Below, one piece after another: positions 24,543 to 37,762 of a DNA stretch of 64,000 nt. The notes beneath the pieces were generated by a model. It searched no databases. It was not told the DNA's origin and worked only from the letters and a program-made list of their open reading frames with translations. Every line of letters starts with the position of its first letter. The stretch's first letter is position 1. Source of the stretch: Heterobilharzia americana (Eukaryota > Platyhelminthes > Trematoda > Strigeidida > Schistosomatidae); contig OX104127.1 of NCBI GenBank assembly GCA_944470555.2, positions 95,194,708 to 95,258,707 of the forward strand, given 5' to 3'. The translations under genes and the position numbers were made by a program.

Positions 24543-26395
24543 CATTGACTTGGCTGAATTAGTGTTAAAAATGCGGATGTTGTTCACACTTTATCCTGAA
24601 AGCAGTGCAGTGCAGTGCAGCAGATCTCCACACTGACTTCAGATTAGTGAGGACCTGTCTTGCTGTCTTCCTGATCCTGGCTTTGACGTCCTCGTCTGTG
24701 CCGTCACCTGTAGTTGAAAGGATGCTGTCTTGCCTGCCTAAGCAGGTAGGTGGAACTGGCTTCTACGTTTAGGTTTCTCCCCACCCCGCAACCCCCCACC
24801 CTCCATGGTGATTGGTGCTTGTTGGTGCTGTTGTTGGTTGGCAATCTTCATCACCTCTGTCTTCTACACATTCACGTTCACATGAAGTCGCGTCTTCGCC
24901 GCCTCACCTCTTCTCTCAACTTGTTGGTTTTCACCTGTAGATCTTCGAGTTTGTGCGACAAGACATTAGACATAAATCCTCGTCGGTGGCGAAATCCACA
25001 TCTTCTAGGGTATTTTCATCGGTCCAGTCAGCATATGCTTCTCCTCTTGCTCCTCACAGTTGTCTCTTGCATGATCCACTCCACTCCACTTCAGTCCAGT
25101 CCAGTGGACCACAGTCGGGAAGGCCATCACTGATAGTAGGTGGCAACGTTGTCTTACTCCTGTCTGTCTTCACACCAAAGGCGTCACTGAGTTTTCCATC
25201 GTGAATCACTTGGCATGTAGCCGCATCCATCATATAGCATAGCATAAAGCTGCTGTTGAATGAGGTTGATGACGGTGTGTGGCACTGAGACTGTGATGTT
25301 GAAGCAGCTGCCTGCCAAATTGCTTCTCGGTCGAGGCTGTGGAGAAGCATTTCAAAGTGGATGAAGTTGATGTGAGGTAGAGAGTTGACTGCCATTCTAT
25401 GCTGTGTTCTATGATGATGCGTAGTGTAGCGTGGTGTTGCAATTTGACGCGCACATGATTTGTTTTGCCTGAAACCAGCCTGTCCGGGCCTCATTGTTTT
25501 AAGTCAGTGCATATTTTAATCTCTGCAGGAAGACGCGGCTTTAGATTTTGCCTGCGGTGTACAGCAGCATGATTCCGCTCCAGTTCCTGCAAAGGCTTTA
25601 GCCTTCCTCGTTTGGGAGTTTGACAAGATAGTTTTCCTTCCAATCAATCTGCAGGTACCTTTCTTTCTTTCGTCCTTCCTTCCTTCATTCCTTCCCACCT
25701 TCTTTCCTTCCATCCTCCCTACCTTCATTCATTCCTCCCGCCTGCCTTCCTTCCTGCCTTCCTGCCTGCCTTCCTTCTGCAATAGTAGTGTAAGGATGTG
25801 TGCTGATATCTCTGTGTCCGTTTTCAGTGCTTCTGGTGGAATTTCGTCTAGTCCTGCTACTTTCCCGAATTCCAGTAACTTTGTGGCGTTCAGGACTTGA
25901 CTTCCGTCCTTGTCGGAGCATTTGCGCTCACTGGTACTTATGCGGATGCTGGTGATATATCTAGACTAGTTGCAGGTGGTGGTGATGGTGGTCGATTGAA
26001 GGGATTTTGAAGTGCTCAGTCCATCGTTTTCCTTGTTTCTCCTCTTTGGTAACTAGGTTCCCTTCACTATCTTCCATTGCTCTCATCTGTGTTGATCTCT
26101 TCCCTCTCAGATAGTAACCTGGTTATTTGATATGGTGTAGTCAGGTCTCTCTTAAATGCAGCCTGTTCTGCTTCACTTATCAGTGTATCGTGGAGTTGTG
26201 TTCTGGCTTTCCGTGCACTCCTTTTGACTTCTTCGTCCAGCGTTTTGTACGCTGTACTCAGTTCGTCTTTCGTTTTGCATCCTTGCACTGGTTCATCTTC
26301 TACTTAACCATCACCATCTTCCTCCCCCTCGTCTATCAGCTTCCAGTTATCCATTTTGTTTCTTCTTCCTTCCTGAGGTATGGAGATATGAATAT
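24543..26395 (-). pseudogene. Decayed RTE-type LINE, left arm of palindrome
   Basis: The minus strand shows, from high to low coordinates, a DELSTAYKTLDEEVKRSAR and SEAEQAAFKRDLTTPYQI linker (26,288-26,070), an AGLDEIPPEAL-like RT start (about 25,850), QAGFRQNKSCA (about 25,480), a much altered FEKAFD region (about 25,370), a CQVIHDGKLSDAFGVKT segment (about 25,200) and palm-end residues (about 24,950). It has many stops. A CCTT-type low-complexity expansion (25,655-25,790) interrupts it, and GTGCA and CCACT/CAGTC expansions match those in the copy at 6.1-7.8 kb. The LINE carboxy end is missing at 24,543. The inverted partner is 29,990-31,020. Confidence 0.85.
25655..25790. repeat. (CCTT)n-type low-complexity tract
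   Basis: About 135 bp of CCTT/CTGCC variants inside the LINE. Two minus-strand frames across it (25,516-25,728 and 25,685-25,921) are glycine-, arginine- and lysine-rich by-products of the repeat. Confidence 0.9.
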
Positions 26396-29300
26396 ATGCT
26401 GCATTTATGGCTAGTAGCTAGTCAACCAGTCAACCCGGCCAGGTTCTTCTACTCATCTACTATCTGTTAAATATTCTCGGTCATAAGCTGATGATTTCAC
26501 TGAGTATTTTGAGTTTATTTAACTCAACTATAACATCTGAAAAACCCTTATGCTTTAATGTTCAAGTGGACAAAAAATTAATTCCAAGAAATAGACTCCG
26601 CAACGAGATATCAGTTAATGAATTTTTTCGTGAGTGTTGTGGCATTATATTTCAGTGGCCTGTACTAAAATATTTGCCTTCCACGAACATGTCATTCAGT
26701 TATTATATATTGTGCATTTTTGACATTTTTGTCTGCATCAGGAATGCCTCAAAACATTCCACACACTTTCCGTATGTTTTGGTTTTCGGTTTCCCGACCA
26801 AGGTGCGCTTGAAATTCATCGTTCGAAAGCATTTGTGTTTTGGTCTTTTCAATACGCGTCATTGTTAGTCAAATTAGGGGCACTGGAGTTATAGCATACA
26901 CGAATTGGACGTATTCTCTCATATTGCGACTTCACTTAAACAGATAGTTCAGCTAACAGACTTAAGGCCTCACGTAAGAGTCAAAGATAGTAAGGGACTT
27001 GAAGTAGCAGTCAAAAGAGACTTTGTCTTTCATTACATAATCAACTACACATATTGATTTAGAGGGTTGTATAGTACATAGTCATCACATCAGTATTCAT
27101 TTCTATGCAACGACTATTGAACCCTGTAGGCTCTAAGACGATTAGTCAAGATTTATAGGGTTATTACCTTAGTTTTGGGAAGAAAATAAAACGTTTGGCA
27201 TCTCATTATTTTAAGTGGAAGGAAAACAATATCCAGCCAGATTCGAAATCTGCATAGAGAGGAAATGTGAACTCACTTATTGGCCTACTGCTTACTGTCA
27301 CAGATACTGGTTCAGGTTTACGAATTGAACTCAGGCATTGGCTTACGTGAATTGTATATATAACGAAAATATTCAACTCTCCAGGTGTTCCCTTCTAAAG
27401 CCAGTTCAAATAAGGGAAGTCGGTGAGAAATTTCTCATTCCAGCACCACAACTCTCAAACTCCTCTCTGACTTGCAAATTGGTTGGCATTATATGTAGGG
27501 ATTTATATTTTTAGATTGGAGACGATGCTTTGGTGTTATTCGGTTGTGAAGGATAACCACTGTTTGGTCATAAATAGGTATGACTTGAATCGTTATTGCT
27601 GCAACCTTTTGTAAACAAGTGCACAAAAACCATGTGGACTTCTCGAAGGAGTTAAATTGATGATGCATAAAGTCTGCGCCAAAAGGGATGATGAGATTTA
27701 GCATACAACTGCATCATCATTTCAACTACAAATAACGGGAAACCATGACTAGTTGCAATGTGATATGACGCAACACTTTGCAAAAGAGACTTGGTGGATA
27801 CGATGACGGTGGTTGATAACGCTGTGTCATGAATATGCGATTGTTAGTTATATATTGGAACTGGTAATTGACCTTCGTAGTCCTATCGCAATAATCCGGC
27901 TGAAGGTACACAATTGAGCAGCTGCATTTGTTTCACAGACTTTCAAGCTTATTTTCATTGTCTGTAGCCAGTCCTTTGCAAATTAGCGTATGCTTAGGTA
28001 GGCTGAATTACATTTTGATGACTGCAGACGAGACTTTGTCTACCCTGTAGGTTTACTCTTGATTACATTGCAGTTGAGGCATGAATGTGAACTGCATAAA
28101 GCGTGGATACTCACGTGTCTCTTTCGAAGAGGAGGTTTGACTAGTGGAAGCATATATATTTCTATTCCATTTGCATAATGGAACAGAATCAAATTTTATT
28201 TGAATATTGTTGTTAAGCAGTCTGTAGGTTAGTCAAGTGCTATCGATGATTGACTGCACCAAACGGAGTTTCGATATCGTTTTTTCAAAGTATACTGTTT
28301 GAAGGCTTTCAAATATTCCGAGTTTCACATCATCCTTTAGTCTTGCGTTCTCATGTTTGCGTTGGAAAGCGGGGTCGGTTGGGAAACAGAAGTCATGACT
28401 CTGATATTTTCATTTATTCTTCCTATATTTAGTTGCAATTAGGAGGATTTGAAAGCATGAGTGACTAACATATTATCAAACGTAGCCTTTTCGTGATTAC
28501 CCTTCAAAATATGACCACTTGTTAATTCACTTTACTGTCTAGTATTGAATGAGATATCGAGAACCGTCATCAGCTCCGTGGTGTAAAATTAGTTGGATAA
28601 AAATGCCTTATAGGTTGGAAATTGTCGCATACTAATCTTCCTGGTATCCAATGAAGAAATCTTCTGTGAAGCTGTTTGTAATTTAGGCTGCATAAATGTG
28701 CAAGCATACAGATGAAACTTGACTTCAGTTGCCAATAATCTCCTTTTGAGTGAATTAATTATACCTTGTTTTAAGCTGAGTCCTGCTCTCCTTGATGATT
28801 GTCAGCACCTCAGAGCAAACATATCGAGACTGCAAGAATATCAAACCTGCTTAGGAAAACAAAATGATTCTGATAATGCCAAAGACTCGATCATTTGTTA
28901 TTCTTATTGTTATAAGAAATTGCTTACAATGACGTCCTGGAACTCAATACCTCTATTTTGTCAGGTCAGTCAGGACATTGAAGTGAAACACTGTTTTTTA
29001 ACTTGTATATTTTTCTATGAATTATTGACGACTGTATGTGCAATAACAAAATGTTGGCTTCTACAATCTACACAACAACAATCGGTTAGGAAATGCCACT
29101 GTATTCATGAATCCTAGTCGTAAATTATGCAACATCAAGAAGTTGTCAACGAATAACAAGCCCAGAAGAAAATCGTAGAACATGTCAAACCAGCTATTAC
29201 TCGCATGTACACTTTTGACGACAGTTCAGTTTTCAGTTATTTGACTGAGTTGTGCTACTGCTTAGCAAAAATTATCTTGTATCAAAATATGCATGGAATT

Positions 29301-29989
29301 CACCACTGTTTGCAATTTTTTATAGTTAACTCATTACAAATTATTCTGCTTAGTTACATGCCCCATCATATAAACAAATTATTATTGCATTCTCACATCA
29401 CTTCAACTGACTATGAAGCACAACATTAAGTCGCAGGAGAAAGTCCTCAGTGAAATACTTCGCAAGTGTAATATTTCATGCAAACTAAATCCGTAATAGC
29501 ACTTCGTGTTTTTCCTTACCAATAAGAAGTTTGCAGAAGTAATCAGCCCATCTACAAACTAGATGATTACAATGAAAACATAAAAACAAAACTACAAATC
29601 ACTGATACCTGCGTAAACGTTCTATACTGAAGTGAAATGTGTTTACATCATTTGGTTAACTGGAGTAAAGCGATGATAGCAATGTGTCCAGCTTGATACG
29701 GTTGCATCCAGGATAAATATCTTAGCAACTTCAGGGAGTAAACGCTGTTTCACTGTTCACCGCTTCGCATAAATCAGTCTAATCAGCATCACACACTTGC
29801 GTCATTATACACCTTAGCTGAAACAGTCTCCTAACTGAAATATTGGAAGACTAAAGCCACCATAATATTTCACGTATATCCAGGTATGCCGAGCACCGAA
29901 TCACAAATACGTTACGAAGAAGCAATAATTTGAGTCAGTCGACCAAAATTTAACTGCTACATGTGAATACAATTGCCAGGTACTCCACC
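26396..29989. other. Palindrome spacer, unassigned
   Basis: 3.6 kb between the two opposed LINE arms. The plus frames 26,491-26,868 (125 codons) and 28,719-29,117 (132 codons) are the longest. Neither shows a recognisable domain, repeat or signal peptide, and both could be chance in A+T-rich DNA. No match to other parts of the window was noticed. Confidence 0.45.
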
Positions 29990-31510
29990 ATATATTCATA
30001 TCTCCATACCTCAGGAAGGAAGAAGAAACAAAATGGATAACTGGAAGCTGATAGACGAGGGGGAGGAAGATGGTGATGGTTAAGTAGAAGATGAACCAGT
30101 GCAAGGATGCAAAACGAAAGACGAACTGAGTACAGCGTACAAAACGCTGGACGAAGAAGTCAAAAGGAGTGCACGGAAAGCCAGAACACAACTCCACGAT
30201 ACACTGATAAGTGAAGCAGAACAGGCTGCATTTAAGAGAGACCTGACTACACCATATCAAATAACCAGGTTACTATCTGAGAGGGAAGAGATCAACACAG
30301 ACCGTCATCAACATCATTCAACAGCAGCTTTATGCTATGCTATATGATGGATGCGGCTACATGCCAAGTGATTCACGATGGAAAACTCAGTGACGCCTTT
30401 GGTGTGAAGACAGACAGGAGTAAGACAACGTTGCCACCTACTATCAGCGATGGCCTTCCCGACTGTGGTCCACTGGACTGGACTGAAGTGGAGTGGAGTG
30501 GATCATGCAAGAGACAACTGTGAGGAGCAAGAGGAGAAGCATATGCTGACTGGACCGATGAAAATACCCTAGAAGATGTGGATTTCGCCACCGACGAGGA
30601 TTTATGTCTAATGTCTTGTCGCACAAACTCGAAGATCTACAGGTGAAAACCAACAAGTTGAGAGAAGAGGTGAGGCGGCGAAGACGCGACTTCATGTGAA
30701 CGTGAATGTGTAGAAGACAGAGGTGATGAAGATTGCCAACCAACAACAGCACCAACAAGCACCAATCACCATGGAGGGTGGGGGGTTGCGGGGTGGGGAG
30801 AAACCTAAATGTAGAAGCCAGTTCCACCTACCTGCTTAGGCAGGCAAGACAGCATCCTTTCAACTACAGGTGACGGCACAGACGAGGACGTCAAAGCCAG
30901 GATCAGGAAGACAGCAAGACAGGTCCTCACTAATCTGAAGTCAGTGTGGAGATCTGCTGCACTGCACTGCACTGCTTTCAGGATAAAGTGTGAACAACAT
31001 CCGCATTTTTAACACTAACTCAGTCAATTCAATGCTTCTATGTGGTTGTTGAGAGACACGTCGCTCATTACGAAAGACATTTCCAACATGGTACAGACAC
31101 TCATCTAGTTCTGCCGTCTGCCCACACTCGATACTGATGACCAGATCAGATGGCCAGAAACAATGAACAACAAGGAACTCTGGCTGGCCACGAACCAGCC
31201 AGGATTTCATCACCCACAAATATGCAGAAGAAAGTGGAGATGGATTGGACTGGACACACACTGAGAAGACCGATTTGGGGACATCACGTGCTAGGTCAGG
31301 CCAGGCTAGGCCAGGCCAGGCCCAATAATCGAGTCGAAGCCAAAGGGAAACGACCAGTTGGGCGTCCGAGGTGGGGGTGATATGGATGAGATGGTGTGAG
31401 GAAGAAATGAAATCTTGTGGGGAGTGGTTGAGCCAGGTTGAAAAGCCTGTAGAGAACAGAGCTCAATGGAGACGTGCTACTGAAGCCCTATGTTCCACTG
31501 GGAATTTAAA
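29990..31510 (+). pseudogene. Decayed RTE-type LINE, right arm of palindrome
   Basis: Plus strand. The linker (30,099-30,300) is identical to that at 26,288-26,085. The sequence then jumps at about 30,302 to the RT middle (matching 25,263 downward), so about 820 bp present in the left arm are missing here. It continues through palm-end residues, an IKCGQTAELDECLYHV-like antisense region, MARNNEQQGTLAGHEPA, the KRPVGRP carboxy end (31,345) and ATEALCS (31,480). Unlike the left arm it keeps the 3' end but has no (AAT)n tail. No intact frame exceeds 83 codons. Confidence 0.85.
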
Positions 31511-32069
31511 GGTCAACTGGTAATAGAATTAGCAGCCATCTACTGCCTTGGCATTACCTCGGGGATAATAATGACAGGATTTTTGTGTGTACTATCTCTT
31601 CAAAGTATACTGACGTTGTTAAATTTGTTTTCACGTCCATCTTTTATTGATTTGTTTGATTTATCGCACAGTGTGTGATAAATCTAATAGATGAATAAAT
31701 GTGTAATTACATTCTACCACAGTGCACAAGTTTTACTCTTATATTGTTTTCATGTCATTGGTCTGTTGCGATGTTATGGTTTTGTGAGTTGTGAGTTGGT
31801 CAATTGATCAGACGTGATGCATGGTTTTTAAATTTTGATTACTGCTTGTCCTCCAGAATTCCTCAGAAAGCGGACTACTACTAAGGACAAAAAATGTCAT
31901 ATATCTCTTACAGTCCTTAACGTTTCTGGGTTATATCCTTGATGTGACCTGTCTCCAAAAACATAAACTCGAAGTGAATACGTAAGAAAGGGAAACGACA
32001 GGAACTGCATAATTACAAGGGCTCTCCATTAAGGTAAATTGGAAACAAAACTTTCATTACTTCTCAGAA

Positions 32070-32743
32070 TCAGAAGTAGTACGAGGAAGGTACAGCGTGA
32101 CAGCCACTGGTTTCGATTCTGAGCCATGCTTCATAAAATCCCAAATCAGTGAACAGCGTGATATCGTTCGCATATTCAAGGTAAAATAAGAGTTCTCCGG
32201 GTGGTAGGTCTACACCACTATCATACACCTCCTTCAGAGCAGTCTCGAGAATGTCATCGATGGAAAAGTTGAAGAGGAATGAGGCAATCAAGCAATCTTG
32301 CCTAGGCTCACTCCTGGTTTGGAACAATGGAGACAAGCTGTTGCATGCCCTCACTCTACCTGCGTGTTGCGATATAGGGCTTTCGGGATGTTGATAAACT
32401 TCGCAGACACGCCCCTCGACAACAGATTATTTTGGAGTACAGCTCCGTCCAAAGAATAGAATGCAGACCCACTATGAAGGAACACGAAGACTGTTGGCCT
32501 GCAATACGTGTGGTGATGTTCAAGTATCTGGCGGAAGGTAAACACATGTTCAGAGCATCCACGACCTGAGCGAAACCCGACCTGCTCCTTGCAAATCATT
32601 CCCTCACACGTTTTGAAAAGTCTGTGAAGTATGATACAAGCCAGTATTTTCGACGCGACTTGTAACACAATAATAACCAGACGATTGTCACATACGTTGC
32701 GTAGAACCCTTTTAAAGATGAACATAGCAAAGGCTTGGAACAT
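32070..32743 (-). pseudogene. Dead LINE reverse transcriptase fragment, copy 1
   Basis: Two overlapping minus-strand frames. The first (32,743-32,351) carries ASKILACIILHRLFK, KEQVGFRSGRGCSEHVFTF and VFVFLHSGSAFYSLD. The second (32,354-32,070) carries SFLFNFSIDDILETAL, GVDLPPGELLF and LEYANDITLF. This is a second LINE lineage, different from the RTE copies around it. Both catalytic sites are lost: the usual FLD of the first aspartate reads FLH, and the YADD box reads YAND. A frame break near 32,352 separates the halves, and no endonuclease is visible. Confidence 0.85.
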
Positions 32744-33119
32744 TCTCAGTCTGCCATACCTTCTAAAACAATCTAGTCAGTTCCATGACTAGCAGAGTGA
32801 AGTAAAGTCAAAGTCGAAAATAATCGTAATAAAATGTACGGTTCACACGTAAAAACAACAGAAACCACACATAAACAATAATTTGAGAAATCCGTTCGAA
32901 AATTCGTCATGTGAAGAGCTTGAGTATTTTCAGAAAAGGTGGTTAGTAGCTTCAAAAGCTCCATTGTGTGTTGTAAATTCATATCTTATGTGGTGGCTGG
33001 GATGCTGCTAGGGTGCCGTGACCAAAGCTGGAACCACTTCCCGAGCCTTTGACTTGAAGTCTAATCTACATGGCAGGGTAGCAACATCGTAAGCTGCACT
33101 CCCATGGTTTCCAAGTGGC

Positions 33120-34332
33120 CAAAATATACTGAGAAGAGAAGCATACTTCGTCATGTAACTACTTATCGTATACAACTCAGATACTGATCTCAAAATCTAG
33201 TCACGGATAACATTTTACAATCTCACAAAAATACAAAAGTGATAGTCAACTCACAACAAATAAAATAGAAACTGATCCCAGAATTTCTTCAGACAGATCA
33301 CTGTAATCGAAAAGATGAATTCCAATGAAAAGAATTCAATCTATTTATGTTAGCTGCAATAAACACTATTTTTAGTAAGTAATACAGAAAATTCAAAAGT
33401 TTTACATTCCTCTGTTATAATTCACTGATTTCTAAATATCTATTTTACTAAGGTGAAGTGTATATTAGTAGTATTTAAACACTTTTTTAACAGACAGATC
33501 TAGGCATAATTAAGGCACACATGATACCCATAAAAAGTAACCACTTGATTTTATGACTACTTTAGAATTAGTGACAAAAATAAATTGCAAACCTGTATAA
33601 ATGATTCCTTTAAAGCGTGATGCACTCTGAGTGCATTCCGAATAATTTTATAACGCATCTATCTACCAAGATGTTAAATGTGAGGAATATGAAATGAATG
33701 AAGTGAACAACTCATTTCAAGTAGCATGAAATATAGTTTGCTGTGATATGAGATGATATACACTAATTTATGTTCACTGACAAATTAAGGCTGCACTCAA
33801 CTCATTCTTCTTAAAGATATATTAGAACATCAGCGATCACGAAATTCAAATAAGTACAAGTAAGGCTGCTTCATCAGGAGAATTAAATAGCATGAATTTG
33901 AAGAAAGGTTGAATGTCAGGAACTGAAATCGGTGGAATGTCAAGAAAAACGTGGTATATGATTTAACACAGTCACATTTCAATACAATCGACAACATTCG
34001 ATACACGAACATGAAAAGACAGAAAATTGATGACACTGATAGAAATTGATGATACAAGCGTGGACAGCCCAACCAAGTGATCTTGGCTTCACATCATCCT
34101 CGTGCACCAATATTTCCTATGGTGCAGATGTTCTGTTATTATCAAACAGTATGCAATGAGTTGGGCGTCGGAGGATGACATGGAGGAGATCGTGCGAGGA
34201 CGAGATGAGAGCTTCAGGGCTGTCGTCGAGCCAGGTTCAAAAGACTTCAGAGAACAGAGATCATTGGAAACGTGCTATTGAAGCTTTATGTTCCATAAGA
34301 AAGCGAAGGGACGAATAATAATAATAATGTGA

Positions 34333-34388
<56 letters not shown>

Positions 34389-35165
34389 CTCTGAACGAAA
34401 AGTGTATTTCATCGTTGAACTCTGGTGTCTCCAAAATAAATGACTGATTTCTAAACATTCCCAACACAGTTCTGTTACCATTCGAGTGATCAAGGAGTAT
34501 TTCTTTCCATTACTTCTTATTCAAATTCCACAATTATATAAACATAATGATGAATCATGCGTCAGCAATATAGAGATTCCGTTGATTAGTTTGTTAATAA
34601 TGTTACACAGTTGAGGAAGTCAATTGAGAAAAGTCATGTGTGTAAACGTTGATGATGGAGTAAATTGCTACTAGGATTCAATTCGAAATAACTGACTATC
34701 TGAATAATTATACCGTGTAGGTAATGATACAATGTGATAGGTAATAGAAGAATAAGAAGTTGTTTATGACAATCGGATGAAATGAATTAAGAAGACAAAA
34801 GAGGTGAAGAGGATTTCAGATTATCGGGAAGAAGGGGTATCTACAGTATGGAATCAGATTATCGAGGGCAGAATGCCAACGAATTGGAGCGTCACAAATC
34901 GGGCCATGGTAGTTGTGGGTGCAAAACTAGCTTCGGTTGAGCACACACACTTCGGGTCATTTGATCCTGATTGCTACTGCTGATACAGTTTGAAGGATAA
35001 TAAACCGAATATCTTTTGGCAAGTTGAAAGAAACGTTGTACAAATTGTAAAACGACTGATTTAAATTAACTTTCTGCTAACATGGAGCTGGTAATAGCCT
35101 CTACCGCAGCTTTATTTAACCGAACACGGAGGTGTTCGTAAGCTCGAAAAATTCAATTCCGAAAG
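33120..35165 (+). repeat. Dispersed repeat R, copy 2
   Basis: Full-length R inside tandem unit 1, with a LINE tail at about 34,162-34,328 and an AT run at 34,339-34,387. Its end (about 35,060-35,270) is shared with the Penelope-like flank at 2,480-2,580 and then diverges. Confidence 0.9.
34339..34387. repeat. (AT)n microsatellite, 49 bp
   Basis: Pure AT run. Minus-strand frames here give Ile-Tyr repeats only. Confidence 0.95.
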
Positions 35166-35289
35166 CAGCGTCCGATATAACTCGCTCGGCGGCAACTGAT
35201 TTGCATAGTTTGTGAAATACTATCTCACTGATCACGTCACCTCAAAATTGTACACAAATGTGTTACTCTCTACTGTTTGACCTTGAAAA

Positions 35290-36150
35290 CAAATAATGCG
35301 TGGATCAAACTGCAACACCACGCTACACTACGCATCATCATAGAACACAGAATAGAATGGCAGTCAACTCTCTACCTCACATCAACTTCATCCACTTTGA
35401 AATGCTTCTCCACAGCCTCGACCGAGAAGCAATTTGGCAGGCAGCTGCTTCAACACCACAGTCTCAGTGCCACACACCGTCATCAACCTCATTCAACAAC
35501 AGCTTTATGCTATGCTATATGATGGATGCGGCTACATGCCAAGTGATTCACGATGGAAAACTCAGTGACGCCTTTGGTGTGAAGACAGACAGGAGTAAGA
35601 CAACGTTGCCACCTACTATCAGTGATGGCCTTCCCGGCTGTGGTCCACTGGATTGGACTGAAGTGGAGTGGAGTGAAGTTGACTGGAGTGGTTAAAAGAC
35701 ACGTGGCGCGTTACGAAAAGCATTTCTAACATGGTACAGACACTCATCTAGTTCTGCCGTCTGCTCACACTCGATACTGATGACCAGATCAGATGGCCAG
35801 AAAGAATGAGCAACAAGAAACTCTGGCTGGCCACGAACCAGCCAGGATTTCATCACCCACAAATATGCAGAAGAAAGTGGAGATGGATTGGACTGGACAC
35901 ACACTGAGAAGACCGATTTGGGGACATCACGTGCTAGGTCAGGCCAGGCTAGGCCAGGCCAGGCCCAATAATCGAGTCGAAGCCAAAGGGAAACGACCAG
36001 TTGGGCGTCCGAGGTGGGGGTGATATGGATGAGATGGTGTGAGGAAGAAATGAAATCTTGTGGGGAGTGGTTGAGCCAGGTTGAAAAGCCTGTAGAGAAC
36101 AGAGCTCAATGGAGACGTGCTACTGAAGCCCTATGTTCCACTGGGAATTT
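35290..36150 (+). pseudogene. Decayed RTE LINE across the unit 1/2 junction
   Basis: Internal RT residues (IIEHRIEWQSTLYL, then CQVIHDGKLSDAFGVKT) jump directly to the 3' portion near 35,695. About 530 bp present in the 29,990-31,510 copy are missing. The carboxy end KRPVGRP lies at about 35,990. It has many stops. Confidence 0.8.
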
Positions 36151-36712
36151 AAAGGTCAACTGGTAATAGAATTAGCAGCCATCTACTGCCTTGGCATTAC
36201 CTCGGGGATAATAATGACAGGATTTTTGTGTGTACTATCTCTTCAAAGTATACTGACGTTGTTAAATTTGTTTTCACGTCCATCTTTTATTGATTTGTTT
36301 GATTTATCGCACAGTGTGTGATAAATCTAATAGATGAATAAATGTGTAATTACATTCTACCACAGTGCACAAGTTTTACTCTTATATTGTTTTCATGTCA
36401 TTGGTCTGTTGCGATGTTATGGTTTTGTGAGTTGTGAGTTGGTCAATTGATCAGACGTGATGCATGGTTTTTAAATTTTGATTACTGCTTGTCCTCCAGA
36501 ATTCCTCAGAAAGCGGACTACTACTAAGGACAAAAAATGTCAAATATCTCTTACAGTCCTTAACGTTTCTGGGTTATATCCTTGATGTGACCTGTCTCCA
36601 AAAACATAAACTCGAAGTGAATACGTAAGAAAGGGAAACGACAGGAACTGCATAATTACAAGGGCTCTCCATTAAGGTAAATTGGAAACAAAACTTTCAT
36701 TACTTCTCAGAA

Positions 36713-37386
36713 TCAGAAGTAGTACGAGGAAGGTACAGCGTGACAGCCACTGGTTTCGATTCTGAGCCATGTTTCATAAAATCTCAAATCAGTGAACAGC
36801 GTGATATCGTTCGCATATTCAAGGTAAAATAAGAGTTCTCCGGGTGGTAGGTCTACACCACTATCATACACCTCCTTCAGAGCAGTCTCGAGAATGTCAT
36901 CGATGGAAAAGTTGAAGAGGAATGAGGAAATCAAGCAATCTTGCCTAGGCTCACTCCTGGTTTGGAACAATGGAGACAAGCTGTTGCATGCCCTCACTCT
37001 ACCTGCGTGTTGCGATATAGGGCTTTCGGGATGTTGATAAACTTCGCAGACACGCCCCTCGACAACAGATTATTTTGGAGTACAGCTCCGTCCAAAGAAT
37101 AGAATGCAGACCCACTATGAAGGAACACGAAGACTGTTGGCCTGCAATACGTGTGGTGATGTTCAAGTATCTGGCGGAAGGTAAACACATGTTCAGAGCA
37201 TCCACGACCTGAGCGAAACCCGACCTGCTCCTTGCAAATCATTCCCTCACACGTTTTGAAAAGTCTGTGAAGTATGATACAAGCCAGTATTTTCGACGCG
37301 ACTTGTAACACAATAATAACCAGACGATTGTCACATACGTTGCGTAGAACCCTTTTAAAGATGAACATAGCAAAGGCTTGGAACAT
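36713..37386 (-). pseudogene. Dead LINE RT fragment, copy 2
   Basis: A copy of 32,070-32,743 in tandem unit 2, with the same FLH and YAND catalytic losses and the same frame break near 36,995. Only a few residues differ. Confidence 0.85.
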
Positions 37387-37762
37387 TCTCAGTCTGCCAT
37401 ACCTTCTAAAACAATCTAGTCAGTTCCATGACTAGCAGAGTGAAGTAAAGTCAAAGTCGAAAATAATCGTAATAAAATGTACGGTTCACACGTAAAAACA
37501 ACAGAAACCACACATAAACAATAATTTGAGAAATCCGTTCGAAAATTCGTCATGTGAAGAGCTTGAGTATTTTCAGAAAAGGTGGTTAGTAGCTTCAAAA
37601 GCTCCATTGTGTGTTGTAAATTCATATCTTATGTGGTGGCTGGGATGCTGCTAGGGTGCCGTGACCAAAGCTGGAACCACTTCCCGAGCCTTTGACTTGA
37701 AGTCTAATCTACATGGCAGGGTAGCAACATCGTAAGCTGCACTCCCATGGTTTCCAAGTGGC

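Larger units (their letters stand above)
31057..35699 (+). repeat. 4.64-kb tandem unit, copy 1
   Basis: The unit comprises an RTE LINE 3' end, about 550 bp of unassigned DNA, a dead LINE RT fragment on the minus strand, repeat R and an internal RTE fragment. All small frames recur 4,643 bp later (for example 31,490 and 36,133; 32,351 and 36,994). Unit limits are set by the homology step near CACGT(C/G)GC and are arbitrary within a head-to-tail array. Confidence 0.95.

Noticed and set aside
25516..25921. Lys/Arg/Gly-rich reading frames on the minus strand
   Set aside because: By-products of the CCTT-type tract inside a dead LINE.
26491..26868. 125-codon frame considered as a gene
   Set aside because: No motif, no splice signals and biased residues as expected in A+T-rich DNA; kept only as a note on the spacer.
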